NCBI GenBank assembly: GCA_964512645.1
Contig: CAZEJS010000012.1
Span: forward strand, 1-64,000
DNA: 64,000 bases
Source: CAZEJS01 sp964512645
GTDB taxonomy: Bacteria; Actinomycetota; Geothermincolia; Fen-727; Anoxymicrobiaceae
Direction: 5' to 3'
In this document: positions 1 to 8,859 of the stretch, in pieces
Layout: every line of letters begins with the position of its first letter
Position numbering within the stretch: the stretch's first letter is position 1
Position numbers and translations under genes: made by a program
The notes under the pieces: model-generated
What the model saw: only the letters and a program-made list of their open reading frames with translations
Databases searched by the model: none
Told to the model about the DNA's origin: nothing

Positions 1-387
<387 letters not shown>

Positions 388-436
388 CTGATTCATACAC
401 TGTGTAGCTTCCAGGGCGTGAGTGCGCCGCAAAGAT

Positions 437-551
<115 letters not shown>

Positions 552-558
552 CTTTTTG

Positions 559-590
559 AAAGAGCCCGGCCATACGGCCGGGTTCTTTTT
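559..590 (+). terminator. Rho-independent terminator of the rRNA operon
   Basis: AAGAGCCCGGCC and GGCCGGGTTCTT form a stem of about 12 bp (with G-T wobbles) around an ATAC-type loop, followed directly by a run of T. It sits 8 nt after 5S rRNA and ends the rRNA transcription unit. Confidence 0.93.
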
Positions 591-626
591 AGTTTGGCAG
601 GCAGGCGGAAAGAGTCTGCGCCGTTC

Positions 627-635
627 TGATATCAT
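627..635 (+). promoter_or_regulatory. Probable extended -10 promoter of the DUF1015 gene
   Basis: TGA followed by TATCAT gives an extended -10 element. The predicted start of transcription is near 642, giving a leader of about 50 nt before the ATG at 692. No good -35 is visible at 16-18 nt upstream. The element was assigned by eye. Confidence 0.45.
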
Positions 636-691
636 GCACTCATCGTTCGAGGGGAAGCGTGAGCACATGATACACGAGAGGCGGTTCGTGG

Positions 692-2026
692 ATGGCGGAG
701 GTCAGGCCGTTCAGGGGAATAAGGTATAACGGGGACGCCATCGGCGACCTCTCGCTGGTCGTCGCGCCGCCGTACGATGTCATCGATGACGCGCAGCGTG
801 ACGCCTACTACAACAGGCACCCCTACAACGTGATCAGGCTCATACTCAACAGGCCCAAGAAGAACGATCCCGATCCCGAGCAGCCGTACCGCCGTGCCGC
901 GGATTTCCTGGACAGGTGGCTGGCCCAGCGTATCCTGGTGCAGGACGCGGTTCCGGCGATCTACCTCTACCGCCAGCGCTACCTTATCGACAGCAACTAC
1001 ATGGAGTGCACCGGGCTCATAGCGCGGGTCAGGCTCGAGGACTTCGCCGAAGGCGGGATACTCCCCCATGAGAACATCCTGCCGAAACCGCTCGGCGATC
1101 GCACCCGCCTGCTCCGGCACACCAGTACCAATCTGAGCCCTGTATATTCGCTTTACTCGGACCCGGAGGAGAAGCTGCGGGACCCCATACTTGCCGAGAT
1201 GGAGAGGTTTCCGCTCGCCCAGTTTCAGACGCAGGACGGGGTGGCCCACGACCTCTGGGCCGTGACAGACGAGAGGTTCAACAGCAGGGTCGCATCCTTC
1301 CTCCGAAAGAAGACACTGTACATAGCCGATGGACACCACCGGTACCAGACCGCGTATGACTACGCGGCCGGTTTGCGGCAGAGTGGGGAGATGACCGACG
1401 AGGACGACCCCAGGGCGTTCCTGATGATGATGATAGTGGAGATGGAGAACCCCGGCCTATCGCTGCTGCCGGTGCACAGGGTAGTCACCAATGCCGGATC
1501 GACAGACCCGGCGTCCGTTGTCGCGGGACTTGAGAGGTGGTTCGAGATCGAGCGGGTCGAGGTGCCGAAAGGGCCTGTAAGCGGCCAGGCTTATCACCTC
1601 ATCAGGCGGCTTTCCGTGGCGGGCGGCTCGTCCAGGGCGTTCGGGCTGTACACCGGGGACGGCGGGTTCTTACTGCTGACATGGAAGAGCGACCTGGACG
1701 TCGGCGCGGAGATCGAAGGGGACCTCTCTGCCCCTTGTAAAAACCTGGACGTGGTGGTGCTTCACAAGCTGGTGATCGAGGAGCTTCTCGGCATACCGCC
1801 GGACAGGGAATCGGTCGAGTCATCCTTGGGTTTCACCCGCGACCCGCTCGAGGCTGTGAGGCGGGTTGAGGCGGGTGAGGCGGCGATGGCATTTCTGTTG
1901 AACCCGACCAGGGTGGAGGAAGTCAGAGACGTTGCCGACCACGGCGAGAAGATGCCCCAGAAGTCCACGTACTTTCACCCCAAACCGTGCTCCGGTGTGG
2001 TGATGAACCGCATCACCTCCTGGTGA
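692..2026 (+). CDS. DUF1015 family protein
   Basis: A 444-aa protein recognised as DUF1015 (COG4198) by its N-terminus (VRPFRGIRYN followed by VAPPYDVID) and the family signature ADGHHRYQTA at about residues 212-221. Family function is not established. Homologues in anaerobic bacteria often sit near serine-biosynthesis genes, but none is here. The conserved DGHHR motif suggests a metal- or phosphate-binding site, which is inference. No signal peptide or membrane segment is seen, so it is probably cytosolic. The ATG follows GAGAGGCGG at about the right distance. It stands alone after the rRNA operon and faces a convergent minus-strand operon; the 67-nt gap at 2027-2093 holds only GC-rich inverted repeats without a T tract. 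Confidence 0.9.
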   Translation: MAEVRPFRGIRYNGDAIGDLSLVVAPPYDVIDDAQRDAYYNRHPYNVIRLILNRPKKNDPDPEQPYRRAADFLDRWLAQRILVQDAVPAIYLYRQRYLIDSNYMECTGLIARVRLEDFAEGGILPHENILPKPLGDRTRLLRHTSTNLSPVYSLYSDPEEKLRDPILAEMERFPLAQFQTQDGVAHDLWAVTDERFNSRVASFLRKKTLYIADGHHRYQTAYDYAAGLRQSGEMTDEDDPRAFLMMMIVEMENPGLSLLPVHRVVTNAGSTDPASVVAGLERWFEIERVEVPKGPVSGQAYHLIRRLSVAGGSSRAFGLYTGDGGFLLLTWKSDLDVGAEIEGDLSAPCKNLDVVVLHKLVIEELLGIPPDRESVESSLGFTRDPLEAVRRVEAGEAAMAFLLNPTRVEEVRDVADHGEKMPQKSTYFHPKPCSGVVMNRITSW

Positions 2027-2093
2027 CGCCCGCCCGAACGGGGGGGTCTCCGGCGGCGCGGCCCGACGGCGTTCGCGGCGACGACGGGCCGGG

Positions 2094-2972
2094 CTAGAGC
2101 GCACGGCGGGATTCTGGACGCCACATCGAGGAGTCGGCGAGACCGCGGTCGATGATCGCGAGCATGCGGTCCTTGTCCTGTGGCAGGTTACCGGCGACCG
2201 GCAGGTAGTTCGAGGCATGGTTGGTGCGGAAGACACATGGGCCGGCGACGTCGATGTCTTCCAGGAACCACCTGAGTTCCTGGAGGATGCTACGCGGGTC
2301 CATGATTTCGAACCTGCCCTTCTTGAACCGGTGGTGCAGGGCGGTCCTGGGGATCAGCATGAGCGTGAGGGCGCTCACGTAGCGGGGGTTCATGCGGCTG
2401 ACCGCGGAGGCGGAATCCCGCGCGTGCGCCTCGCTCTGCACGTAGCTGCCCAGGCCCAGCAACACGATCACAGACATGTCGATGCCCGCCGCCTGCGCTT
2501 TGACGACGGCTTCGACCATCTCGTCGGCGGTGGCGCCTTTGCGCATGCTCTCCAGTATCTCGTCGTTGCCGCTTTCGAGTCCGAGGTAGCCAATGGTCAG
2601 CTTCTTCGAGGCGAGGGCGCCCAGTTCCTCCGGGGTCTTGGAGAGGATATCCCTGGCGTTAGAGTAAGTGCCAACCCGCTCGAGGCGGGGGAAGTGTTCG
2701 CCCAGGCACTCGAGTATCCGTTCGAGCTCGTCGGGCCGGAGACACATCGCGTCGCCGTCGCAGAGAAAGGCCCGGCGCACGCCGGGGTTGTAGCGCGCGC
2801 TCGCCTTGATCTCGGCCTCGATCTCCTCGAAAGGCCTGCGGGCGAACCTGGTGAATGAGTAGGTCGCGCAGAAGGCGCAGTGGTTGTGAGAGCAGCCGTA
2901 GGTCACCTGGAGCAGGAAGCTCCCGGCCTCCGAAGGGGGCCTTATGACGATTCCGGGGCGCCTTACGTACAT
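2094..2972 (-). CDS. Radical SAM protein with CX4CX2C cluster motif
   Basis: A 292-aa radical SAM enzyme. The Fe-S motif reads TYGCSHNHCAFC, with Cys27, Cys32 and Cys35. This is the CX4CX2C spacing seen in a COG1032 subgroup, not the usual CX3CX2C. A GLESGNDEIL stretch near residue 155 matches the SAM-binding barrel region. No cobalamin-binding N-terminal domain or C-terminal TRAM domain is visible, so the substrate is unknown. The start is placed at the ATG one base after the stop of the upstream crotonase gene, because GGGGGAG lies 9 nt before it; an ATG eight codons earlier would overlap that gene. It is the last gene of a three-gene minus-strand operon. Confidence 0.85.
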   Translation of the reverse strand: MYVRRPGIVIRPPSEAGSFLLQVTYGCSHNHCAFCATYSFTRFARRPFEEIEAEIKASARYNPGVRRAFLCDGDAMCLRPDELERILECLGEHFPRLERVGTYSNARDILSKTPEELGALASKKLTIGYLGLESGNDEILESMRKGATADEMVEAVVKAQAAGIDMSVIVLLGLGSYVQSEAHARDSASAVSRMNPRYVSALTLMLIPRTALHHRFKKGRFEIMDPRSILQELRWFLEDIDVAGPCVFRTNHASNYLPVAGNLPQDKDRMLAIIDRGLADSSMWRPESRRAL

Positions 2973-2973
2973 T

Positions 2974-3744
2974 CTAGGTTCTCCCCCCGGCTTCACGGAG
3001 TTTGTCCATCATGTAGCTGAAGCAGATGCTCTGCGCCTGTGCCTCGTATTCCAGGCCGGCCTCGGTGCTGACGCCCTTGCAGCGGTCGAGGTTGATCTTG
3101 CACAGGCCCACGGCAACCGGAGAAAGGCCCATCAGGTGATCCGCGAGCTCGCGGGTGGCGCCGGCAAGTTCCTCCGGTTGGTACACGGAGTTCACCAGGC
3201 CGATCCGGTCTGCCTCGGCAGCGTCGATCTTCTTGCCGGTGAGGATGAGCTCCTTGGCCCTGTGGATTCCGATGTAGCGGGGCAGTCTCTGGCTGGCCCC
3301 GAGGTCGACCACCAGTCCCACGTTGACCTCCAGGAGGCCGAAGGTCGCCTGCGTCGAGGCCAGTATCATGTCGGATGCCAGGGCTACCTCCAGGCCGGCG
3401 CCGAGGCAGTGCCCCTGGACCATGGATATCACCGGTTTCTCGATCAGTTCGAGAGCCCTGAAATTGCGCTGGATGCGTCGGACCATGGTACGGAATTCTG
3501 CCGCGCTGGAATCCTTGAAGTCGGCAATGGAGGAGAGGTCGATGCCGGCGCAGAAGGCCCGGCCACGCCCGGTAATTACCGCGACCTTCACCTCCGGCTC
3601 GTCACGCACGAAGTCGGCGGCGGTTCCCAGTTCCGCAAACATCGCCTGGTTCATTGCGTTGAGTTTCTCCGGCCGGTCCAGGAATATCGTGGCCACACCC
3701 CGGTCGAACTCAATGCTGATTGTCTCCATCTCAGGAACGTTCAT
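2974..3744 (-). CDS. Enoyl-CoA hydratase/isomerase family protein, dienoyl-CoA isomerase-like
   Basis: A 256-aa crotonase-fold protein. The oxyanion-hole loops are GRAFCAGIDLS and GHCLGAGLEVALASD. The first acidic residue is the Glu of GAGLE. The second region reads FGLLEVNVGLVVDLGASQR, which has the Glu and, eight residues on, the Asp that in ECH1-type delta(3,5)-delta(2,4)-dienoyl-CoA isomerases act as the catalytic pair. An ordinary hydratase usually has PGxGGTQR there. Isomerase activity is therefore more likely than plain hydratase, though this rests on remembered motifs. The start is the ATG preceded by GGAGGCGAC; longer upstream reading lacks family similarity. It follows the C45 hydrolase gene by 49 nt and abuts the radical SAM gene. 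Confidence 0.88.
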   Translation of the reverse strand: MNVPEMETISIEFDRGVATIFLDRPEKLNAMNQAMFAELGTAADFVRDEPEVKVAVITGRGRAFCAGIDLSSIADFKDSSAAEFRTMVRRIQRNFRALELIEKPVISMVQGHCLGAGLEVALASDMILASTQATFGLLEVNVGLVVDLGASQRLPRYIGIHRAKELILTGKKIDAAEADRIGLVNSVYQPEELAGATRELADHLMGLSPVAVGLCKINLDRCKGVSTEAGLEYEAQAQSICFSYMMDKLREAGGRT

Positions 3745-3793
3745 GTCGCCTCCAGTCTCAAACCCGGCGGCGGCGAACGCCGCCCCCTGAATG

Positions 3794-5461
3794 TTACTCG
3801 AAAGTGTCGCCGTTGGTGAAGTCGAGGAGCACGCCGGCCAGAGCCTTCTCCGTGTACGGGTGTTTCCTGCCGCGTGCCGCGGACCTCGCGACAAACGGGG
3901 GACAGTCCTCCGCTGCGAGCAGTTCGCCGTAGGCGGATTTCGCTTCCCTGCGCCTGTCCATGAGGTCCATGAGGCGAGCCTTCCATAGAAGCTCCACCGT
4001 CTTCTTCGCTTCGACCCTCTCCATGTCCATGGCCGTCTCTATCGCGGTCAGCGAACCCTTGGTGTTGCCGAGCATCGCCCTGAGCAGGCCTTCCATGAAG
4101 TGGAAAGTCGGTTCGCCGGGGTCCATGGCGACGCATTCGCCGACGATTGCGTGAACCCGGGCGAGGTCGCCGGAGTAGACGTACTGCTTGTACGCTTCGA
4201 GATAGCGGTCCTGCGCCGAGGTGGTCCTGGAGCTTGGCGGGCCCGCTCCTTCGAGCCTCCCGACGGTGGAACCGCCTCCCCCCAGTTCGGCTTCGAGGTC
4301 GAAGCCTACGAAACCACCTTTGGAGGTGGGGGCCGTTCCCTCCGCCACCCAGAAGCGACGGTCGTCCAGGCTGAAAAGCGCGCTGGAGAGGTTCGTGATC
4401 CTGGAGATGGTGAATCCGGCGGAGCGCTCGACGCCCGCAAGGGGGTCGAAATGGTCGCCGAGGAGGCTCGCCATACGGGAAAGGCCCACCGTGGACGACG
4501 AGGCCAGGTCACGGGCCCGCTCTTTCCTGGCGCGGTCGCTGGCGACGGAGCTGACGTTTGCCGTGATCTCCCTTTCCAGGAGCTTTTCGTCCTCGAACAC
4601 GTTGGCCGCGACCAGCACGTCATGGCGCAGACGCCTCACGGCGACCCCGGCGTAACTCATCTCGATGGCGGCTGCGTCCCTGGATGCGCCTCCCGCCGCG
4701 ACGATAGTCCAGCCCCCGGTTGCCTTGATGGACATGGCCATCTCCACCGCCTCGTCCACGGACGCGGCTTTGCGCGATATTGCGTGTACGATGTCCAGTA
4801 TCGGGACCCCTCCAACGCTGGAATCGCGAGAGCCGTGCTGGTGCACCGCCAGTGCGAGTCCGTCCTGGTTCATGGAGGTCACTCCGGCGGTGGGGAAGCC
4901 CGCGGTCGTGACGGAACAGAAGGCTTTGCCCTTATCGGGGTGGTGGAAGATGATTGCGGGGTTCGCGTCCCAGTAGCCCGCACCCCAGAAATCGAAGTTT
5001 CTTGCGAACAGCAGTGATTCCGGGGTCCGCCTCACCGCGCTGGTGCAGCCGAGCCCGGGCAGCAGGGGCGGACCCGCCCGCCTCCGGCGCTCGGCCAGGG
5101 CTCCGGTCACCTGAAAAACATCGGCGAGGACAAGCGCCTCGGCGATCTCATCCTCTTTCATGCCCAGGCCCACGGCTAAACCCCTCGCCTCCTCCAGGGC
5201 ATCGGGGTCGCGGTTTCTGGCGAACCGCTTGAGAAGACCTCTCTTCAGCCGGAGCAGGGTCCTGAGCCTTGCGGAGTCGGCGCCGAGGCTCATGGACGCC
5301 ATGACCTCGGGCAGCGTTCTGTAAAAAGAGAGCGTGTCGCGGACCCGGTACCGCATGAGCGTACCGTGCTGCAGGCCGCGCTCGAACGAGGTCCCCCTCA
5401 GGTGGAGGACCCAGAGGTTGCCGATCCTCTCGACGTTTCCCTTGCCGTATCTTTCAGCCAT
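3794..5461 (-). CDS. C45-family (acyl-CoA:6-APA acyltransferase-like) Ntn hydrolase with C-terminal helical repeats
   Basis: A 555-aa protein. Residues 15-400 match the C45 autoproteolytic acyltransferase/hydrolase family: an N-terminal RGTSFERGLQHG segment, then LGCTSAV with the expected self-cleavage/nucleophile Cys139, then ARNFDFWG. Family members cleave themselves before the Cys and hydrolyse or form linear amide bonds. Residues about 430-530 look like tetratricopeptide helices (VHAIVGECVAMDPGEPTFHF and after), which is unusual for the family. No signal peptide is seen. GGAGTCGTGAG precedes the ATG. It is the first gene of the minus-strand operon, and the substrate is unknown. The order of motifs makes the family call secure. 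Confidence 0.83.
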   Translation of the reverse strand: MAERYGKGNVERIGNLWVLHLRGTSFERGLQHGTLMRYRVRDTLSFYRTLPEVMASMSLGADSARLRTLLRLKRGLLKRFARNRDPDALEEARGLAVGLGMKEDEIAEALVLADVFQVTGALAERRRRAGPPLLPGLGCTSAVRRTPESLLFARNFDFWGAGYWDANPAIIFHHPDKGKAFCSVTTAGFPTAGVTSMNQDGLALAVHQHGSRDSSVGGVPILDIVHAISRKAASVDEAVEMAMSIKATGGWTIVAAGGASRDAAAIEMSYAGVAVRRLRHDVLVAANVFEDEKLLEREITANVSSVASDRARKERARDLASSSTVGLSRMASLLGDHFDPLAGVERSAGFTISRITNLSSALFSLDDRRFWVAEGTAPTSKGGFVGFDLEAELGGGGSTVGRLEGAGPPSSRTTSAQDRYLEAYKQYVYSGDLARVHAIVGECVAMDPGEPTFHFMEGLLRAMLGNTKGSLTAIETAMDMERVEAKKTVELLWKARLMDLMDRRREAKSAYGELLAAEDCPPFVARSAARGRKHPYTEKALAGVLLDFTNGDTFE

Positions 5462-6147
5462 CTCACGACTCCGATATGCATGGGCCTATGATCGCGGCAT
5501 GACAGCCTTCGCGCGGACGAGGTCCGGCCGAGGCATGATTATACCCGCATTATCACACGAGAAGTGAAAGAGGGTCGGCACGCGCCTTTGAAGCACCCAC
5601 CAGAACAGCGAATTCGGAGAATTTCTGGTTCACATGGTGGAATACACGGCGGGTCGTGTGCAAAGCGGGGGCACGAGGCTTTTTCGAGCGCTGGCCGGGG
5701 TTGGGATTTCGAGGAGAGAAGGTAACGCGTGACGCAGGCCTGCTGGCGGTTGTGGAGCTTGACGAGGTGGAAAGGCTTGCCGGGCAAAGACGGCCTTCTG
5801 CCAGAGAGCGCCCGTTTTCTGGATGGCCGGAGTGGTGATGCCGAGACGCTGTTGCGCTCGATGTTCTAAGGAAACGGTCGCCCGGGGAAGACAGGGGGGA
5901 GAGCGTCGGCCTCGAACTTTCCAGGGCAGGTCGCTGTCCGGGGTCGAAAACGTGGGAAGGATGTCCCCTTGCAATGGGAAATCAGGGCCACTTTGCAGAG
6001 AAATCAGAAGACCGGCCATAAGGTGGATGCAGGAGACGGCCGGCGGCGCCCGAAACATGCATATTGGCCGGGGTCAATTCGGGGGATGTTGAGCATTCCC
6101 GCTGGACCCGATGTGTTACAGGGAGCGGTAATGGGAGGTGGCCCACC
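5462..6147. other. 686-bp non-coding stretch between divergent genes
   Basis: No credible gene is seen on either strand. Short open frames lack ribosome sites and recognisable protein character. A GGCCGG-rich inverted repeat lies near 6013-6045. A weak TGT-TACAGG element at 6114-6122 could be the -10 region for the secreted protein gene at 6148. The length is unusual for this compact genome, so it may hold regulatory sequence for both divergent genes or an eroded gene. Confidence 0.5.
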
Positions 6148-8571
6148 ATGAGGTACAGGTCCGTTTTCAAGTTATTCATCAGTTGTGTCCTTGGAATGTT
6201 GCTGCCGTTGACGGTGCTGGCGGCGCCGGCGCTCGCCGATATGGGTCCCTGGGCCCAGGTAAACGCCGACGGTTTCGGCGCCGCCGCCAACGATAGAATA
6301 TGGGTTACTGCCGAATACAAGGGGCAGCTCTACGCCGGGGTTCGCAACGCTACAACCGGCTGCAGGGTTCTGCGGTTCGACGGCGGCAACTGGGTGCAGG
6401 TGAACGCCGACGGCTTCGGCAACCCCGGCAACAACGCGATCTTCTCAATGACCACCTATGGGGGTTACCTGTTCGCCGGAACCTGTAACGCGGGCGGCCC
6501 CGAAATATGGAGGACGGCGGCGGCGGGCGGCTCCCCTTACACCGACTGGGTCAGGGTCGGCGCTTTCGCCGTGCAAGAAGTCGCTGTACTATCGCTGGCG
6601 GTCTATGGGCAGTATCTGTACGCGGGTACGGCAAACAACGCAGCAGGGACCTCGATCTGGAGGACCGCGGGTGCGGGCGGCCCTCCCTACACCGATTGGG
6701 TGCAGGTGAATGTGGGGGGGTTCGGCAACGCCCAGAATATCGAGGCCTGGTGCATGACGGTCTTCAAGTCCAGGTTATACGTCGGGGTCGGGAACTGGGC
6801 AACCGGTTGCGAGGTCTGGAGCACCGCCGCCGCGGGGGGGCCACCTTTCGCCGATTGGGTCCGGGTGAGCGCGCCCGCCTTCGGGGGCGCCGCCAACACC
6901 GCCCTCATGGCCCGCTCCATGGCGGTAAAGGGCTCCTACCTCTATGTGGGCGCCGACAACTACGGCGGAGCAGGCGTGGGGAGCGTCTGGAGAACATCGG
7001 CCACGGGGGGCCCGCCCTACACGGACTGGGCCAAGGTCTGCGCCAACGGGTTCGGGGACGCCGGCAACGTCGGGGTCTCGTCGCTCGCGACCGATGGTTC
7101 GTACCTCTTCGCGGGGACCCGTAACAACGCTACCGGGACCGAGGTCTGGAGGAGCGCCTGCTCGGAAGGGCCGCCTTTCGCCGATTGGCAGCAGGTAAAC
7201 GCCAGCGGGTTCGGGGCCGCCGCCAACATCGGCTCCTACTCCCTGCGCTTCTTCAACGAGAACCTGTTCGCCGCAGTCAGCAATGACACCACCGGAGTCG
7301 AGGTCTGGCGCTCCATCACCTCATATCCCACATGGTACCTGGCGGAGGGGAGTACAGCCTGGGGATTCAGCGAGTACATATCGATAGCGAACCCGAACAA
7401 CACCGCGGTGAACTGCGCCGTCACTTATAACACCACAGGGGGACCGGTGAACGGGCCCAACGTCCCCCTGCCTCCCTATTCCCAGGCGACTCTAGACCCC
7501 GCCGCGCTCCTTGGCAGCCAGGACTTCTCCACCAGGGTCACCTGTCTGGAAGGCAGGAACATAGCGGTGGACAGGACCATGACCTGGACGGGAAGCGGCA
7601 CCACCAATCCCGAGGGGCACAACTCGGTAGGGGTGACCGCCCCTTCCACCAACTGGTACCTACCCGAGGGCTCTTCCGAGTGGGGGTTCGAATCCTGGCT
7701 GCTGATCCAGAACCCGGGCCATGCCGATGCCACCTGCAACGTCACCTACATGATAGAGGGTGGAGCCCCCCAGACAATCACCAGGACGGTGCCTGCTAAC
7801 TCGAGACGCACCTACAGCATGGAGGACGACATAGGCAGGAAGGACGCCTCCATTATGGTGGAGTCGAACCTTCCGGTCATACCCGAGAGGGCTATGTACC
7901 GCAACGACCGCCGGGAGGGCCATGACTCCATAGGTACCACCACCGCCGCGCACGACTACTACCTGGCCGAGGGAACGTCTGCCTGGGGTTTTGCCACCTA
8001 TGTGCTGGTGCAGAATCCCAATCCCACCCCCACCGAGGTGACGGTCACCTACATGACTCCTGCCGGACCAAAGCCCCAGGTTCCCTTCAACATGCCGGCC
8101 AACTCGAGAAGGACCATCAGGGTCAACGACCAGCTTCCCAACACCGATTTCTCCACAAGGGTTACCGGCTCCATGCCAATAATCGCCGAGAGGGCCATGT
8201 ACTGGAACAACGGAACCGGCGAGGCCTGCCACGATTCCGTAGGCATGGACGCTCCACATGCTGCCTTTCTGCTTCCCGACGGGGAGGCCTCCGGCAGCCA
8301 CGAAACCTGGACCCTGGTCCAGAACCCCAACACCGAGCCGGTGGCTATTACTGTTAGTTATTTCACGCCATCGGGGGCCGGCAACACGAGTTTCAACGAT
8401 ACGGTGCCGGCCAACTCGAGGAAGACTTACTCCATGGCCAACAGCATAGCCGGGAGGGCCTCCATCAGGGTCGCCTGCACTACCCCCGGCAAGAAGATAA
8501 TGGTCGAGCGCGCCATGTACTGGAACGGTCGCGACGCCGGAACCGACACAATAGGGGGCGGCTGGCTGTAA
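6148..8571 (+). CDS. Secreted surface protein: seven-bladed propeller plus four WYLAEG repeats
   Basis: An 807-aa exported protein. The start at 6148 is chosen because GGGAGGTG lies 7 nt upstream and a clean signal peptide begins there (MRYR, a hydrophobic core at 9-26, then ALA before Asp31). Residues 35-392 hold seven repeats of about 50 aa beginning W-x-x-V-N-x-x-G-F-G and ending GPPYTDW, with an internal YLYAGTxN and evWRT. Seven such units predict a beta-propeller. Residues 396-807 hold four repeats of about 100 aa beginning WYLAEGST-WGF, containing QNPNP and PANSRRTYS and ending in ERAMYWN. The fourth (from about 705) lacks the initial Trp (AAFLLPDGE). No LPXTG sorting signal or C-terminal membrane segment is seen. 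The role is probably an extracellular or surface structural or binding protein, which is inference. It appears monocistronic. Confidence 0.87.
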   Translation: MRYRSVFKLFISCVLGMLLPLTVLAAPALADMGPWAQVNADGFGAAANDRIWVTAEYKGQLYAGVRNATTGCRVLRFDGGNWVQVNADGFGNPGNNAIFSMTTYGGYLFAGTCNAGGPEIWRTAAAGGSPYTDWVRVGAFAVQEVAVLSLAVYGQYLYAGTANNAAGTSIWRTAGAGGPPYTDWVQVNVGGFGNAQNIEAWCMTVFKSRLYVGVGNWATGCEVWSTAAAGGPPFADWVRVSAPAFGGAANTALMARSMAVKGSYLYVGADNYGGAGVGSVWRTSATGGPPYTDWAKVCANGFGDAGNVGVSSLATDGSYLFAGTRNNATGTEVWRSACSEGPPFADWQQVNASGFGAAANIGSYSLRFFNENLFAAVSNDTTGVEVWRSITSYPTWYLAEGSTAWGFSEYISIANPNNTAVNCAVTYNTTGGPVNGPNVPLPPYSQATLDPAALLGSQDFSTRVTCLEGRNIAVDRTMTWTGSGTTNPEGHNSVGVTAPSTNWYLPEGSSEWGFESWLLIQNPGHADATCNVTYMIEGGAPQTITRTVPANSRRTYSMEDDIGRKDASIMVESNLPVIPERAMYRNDRREGHDSIGTTTAAHDYYLAEGTSAWGFATYVLVQNPNPTPTEVTVTYMTPAGPKPQVPFNMPANSRRTIRVNDQLPNTDFSTRVTGSMPIIAERAMYWNNGTGEACHDSVGMDAPHAAFLLPDGEASGSHETWTLVQNPNTEPVAITVSYFTPSGAGNTSFNDTVPANSRKTYSMANSIAGRASIRVACTTPGKKIMVERAMYWNGRDAGTDTIGGGWL
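6250..7320 (+). repeat. Seven tandem propeller-blade coding repeats
   Basis: Seven imperfect units of about 150 nt, each starting with a codon set for W-(A/V/Q)-(Q/R/K)-V. Units start near 6250, 6391, 6547, 6697, 6856, 7027 and 7186. The third unit (WVRVGAFAVQ) has lost the GFG element and the fifth reads WVRVSAPAFG. DNA identity is moderate, so the array is old rather than recently amplified. Confidence 0.75.
7333..8571 (+). repeat. Four tandem WYLAEG-type coding repeats
   Basis: Four units of about 300 nt starting near 7333, 7654, 7957 and 8260. Each has a start motif W/YYLxEG, a central QNPN and a late PANSRRTY followed by RAMYW. The fourth unit is the most divergent at its start. Such repeats resemble the DUF5719-like beta-sandwich repeats of actinobacterial surface proteins; this assignment is from memory. 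Confidence 0.7.
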
Positions 8572-8594
8572 GTAATCGACTTCCGCAAATGAAG

Positions 8595-8616
8595 GGGGCG
8601 GATTTCACTCCGCCCC
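8595..8616 (+). terminator. Inverted repeat after the surface-protein gene, probable terminator
   Basis: GGGGCGGA and TCCGCCCC form a perfect 8-bp stem with a 6-nt loop, 23 nt after the stop codon. The T tract behind it is weak (TATGTTTC), so termination may be inefficient. Confidence 0.6.
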
Positions 8617-8763
8617 TATGTTTCGGGCGTCAGGCCCGGGGCATGAGAACTGCTGCAGGGAGTCGTCGTTCGTGCATTACCATGGCCTTCATCCGACGGG
8701 CACCTCTCCGTGCGCAGTTCCACGAAAAGACATCAAGGAGAAGGCACGGCGCGGGAGGGAGAC

Positions 8764-8778
8764 CGCACGGACCGTGCG
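8764..8778. promoter_or_regulatory. 15-bp palindrome, candidate operator
   Basis: CGCACGG-A-CCGTGCG is a perfect 7-bp inverted repeat with a 1-nt centre. It lies about 45-58 nt before the predicted transcription start of the TPR gene, a position typical for an activator or repressor site. No regulator gene is adjacent. Confidence 0.35.
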
Positions 8779-8806
8779 CGGAATCGTGGAACGGGCGCCA
8801 CCCCGA

Positions 8807-8815
8807 TGCTAACAT
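8807..8815 (+). promoter_or_regulatory. Probable extended -10 promoter of the TPR gene
   Basis: TGC followed by TAACAT forms an extended -10 box. Predicted +1 is near 8822, about 38 nt before the ATG at 8860. No clear -35 is seen. Confidence 0.45.
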
Positions 8816-8859
8816 ATCTGATGCCGGCGGCGAGGCGCCGGCGGAACTTGGAGGCCGAG

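Noticed and set aside
5539..6092. Several open frames of 60-140 codons on both strands in the gap before the surface-protein gene
   Set aside because: They overlap one another, have no ribosome site, and their translations are Arg/Pro-rich low-complexity sequence typical of non-coding GC-rich DNA.
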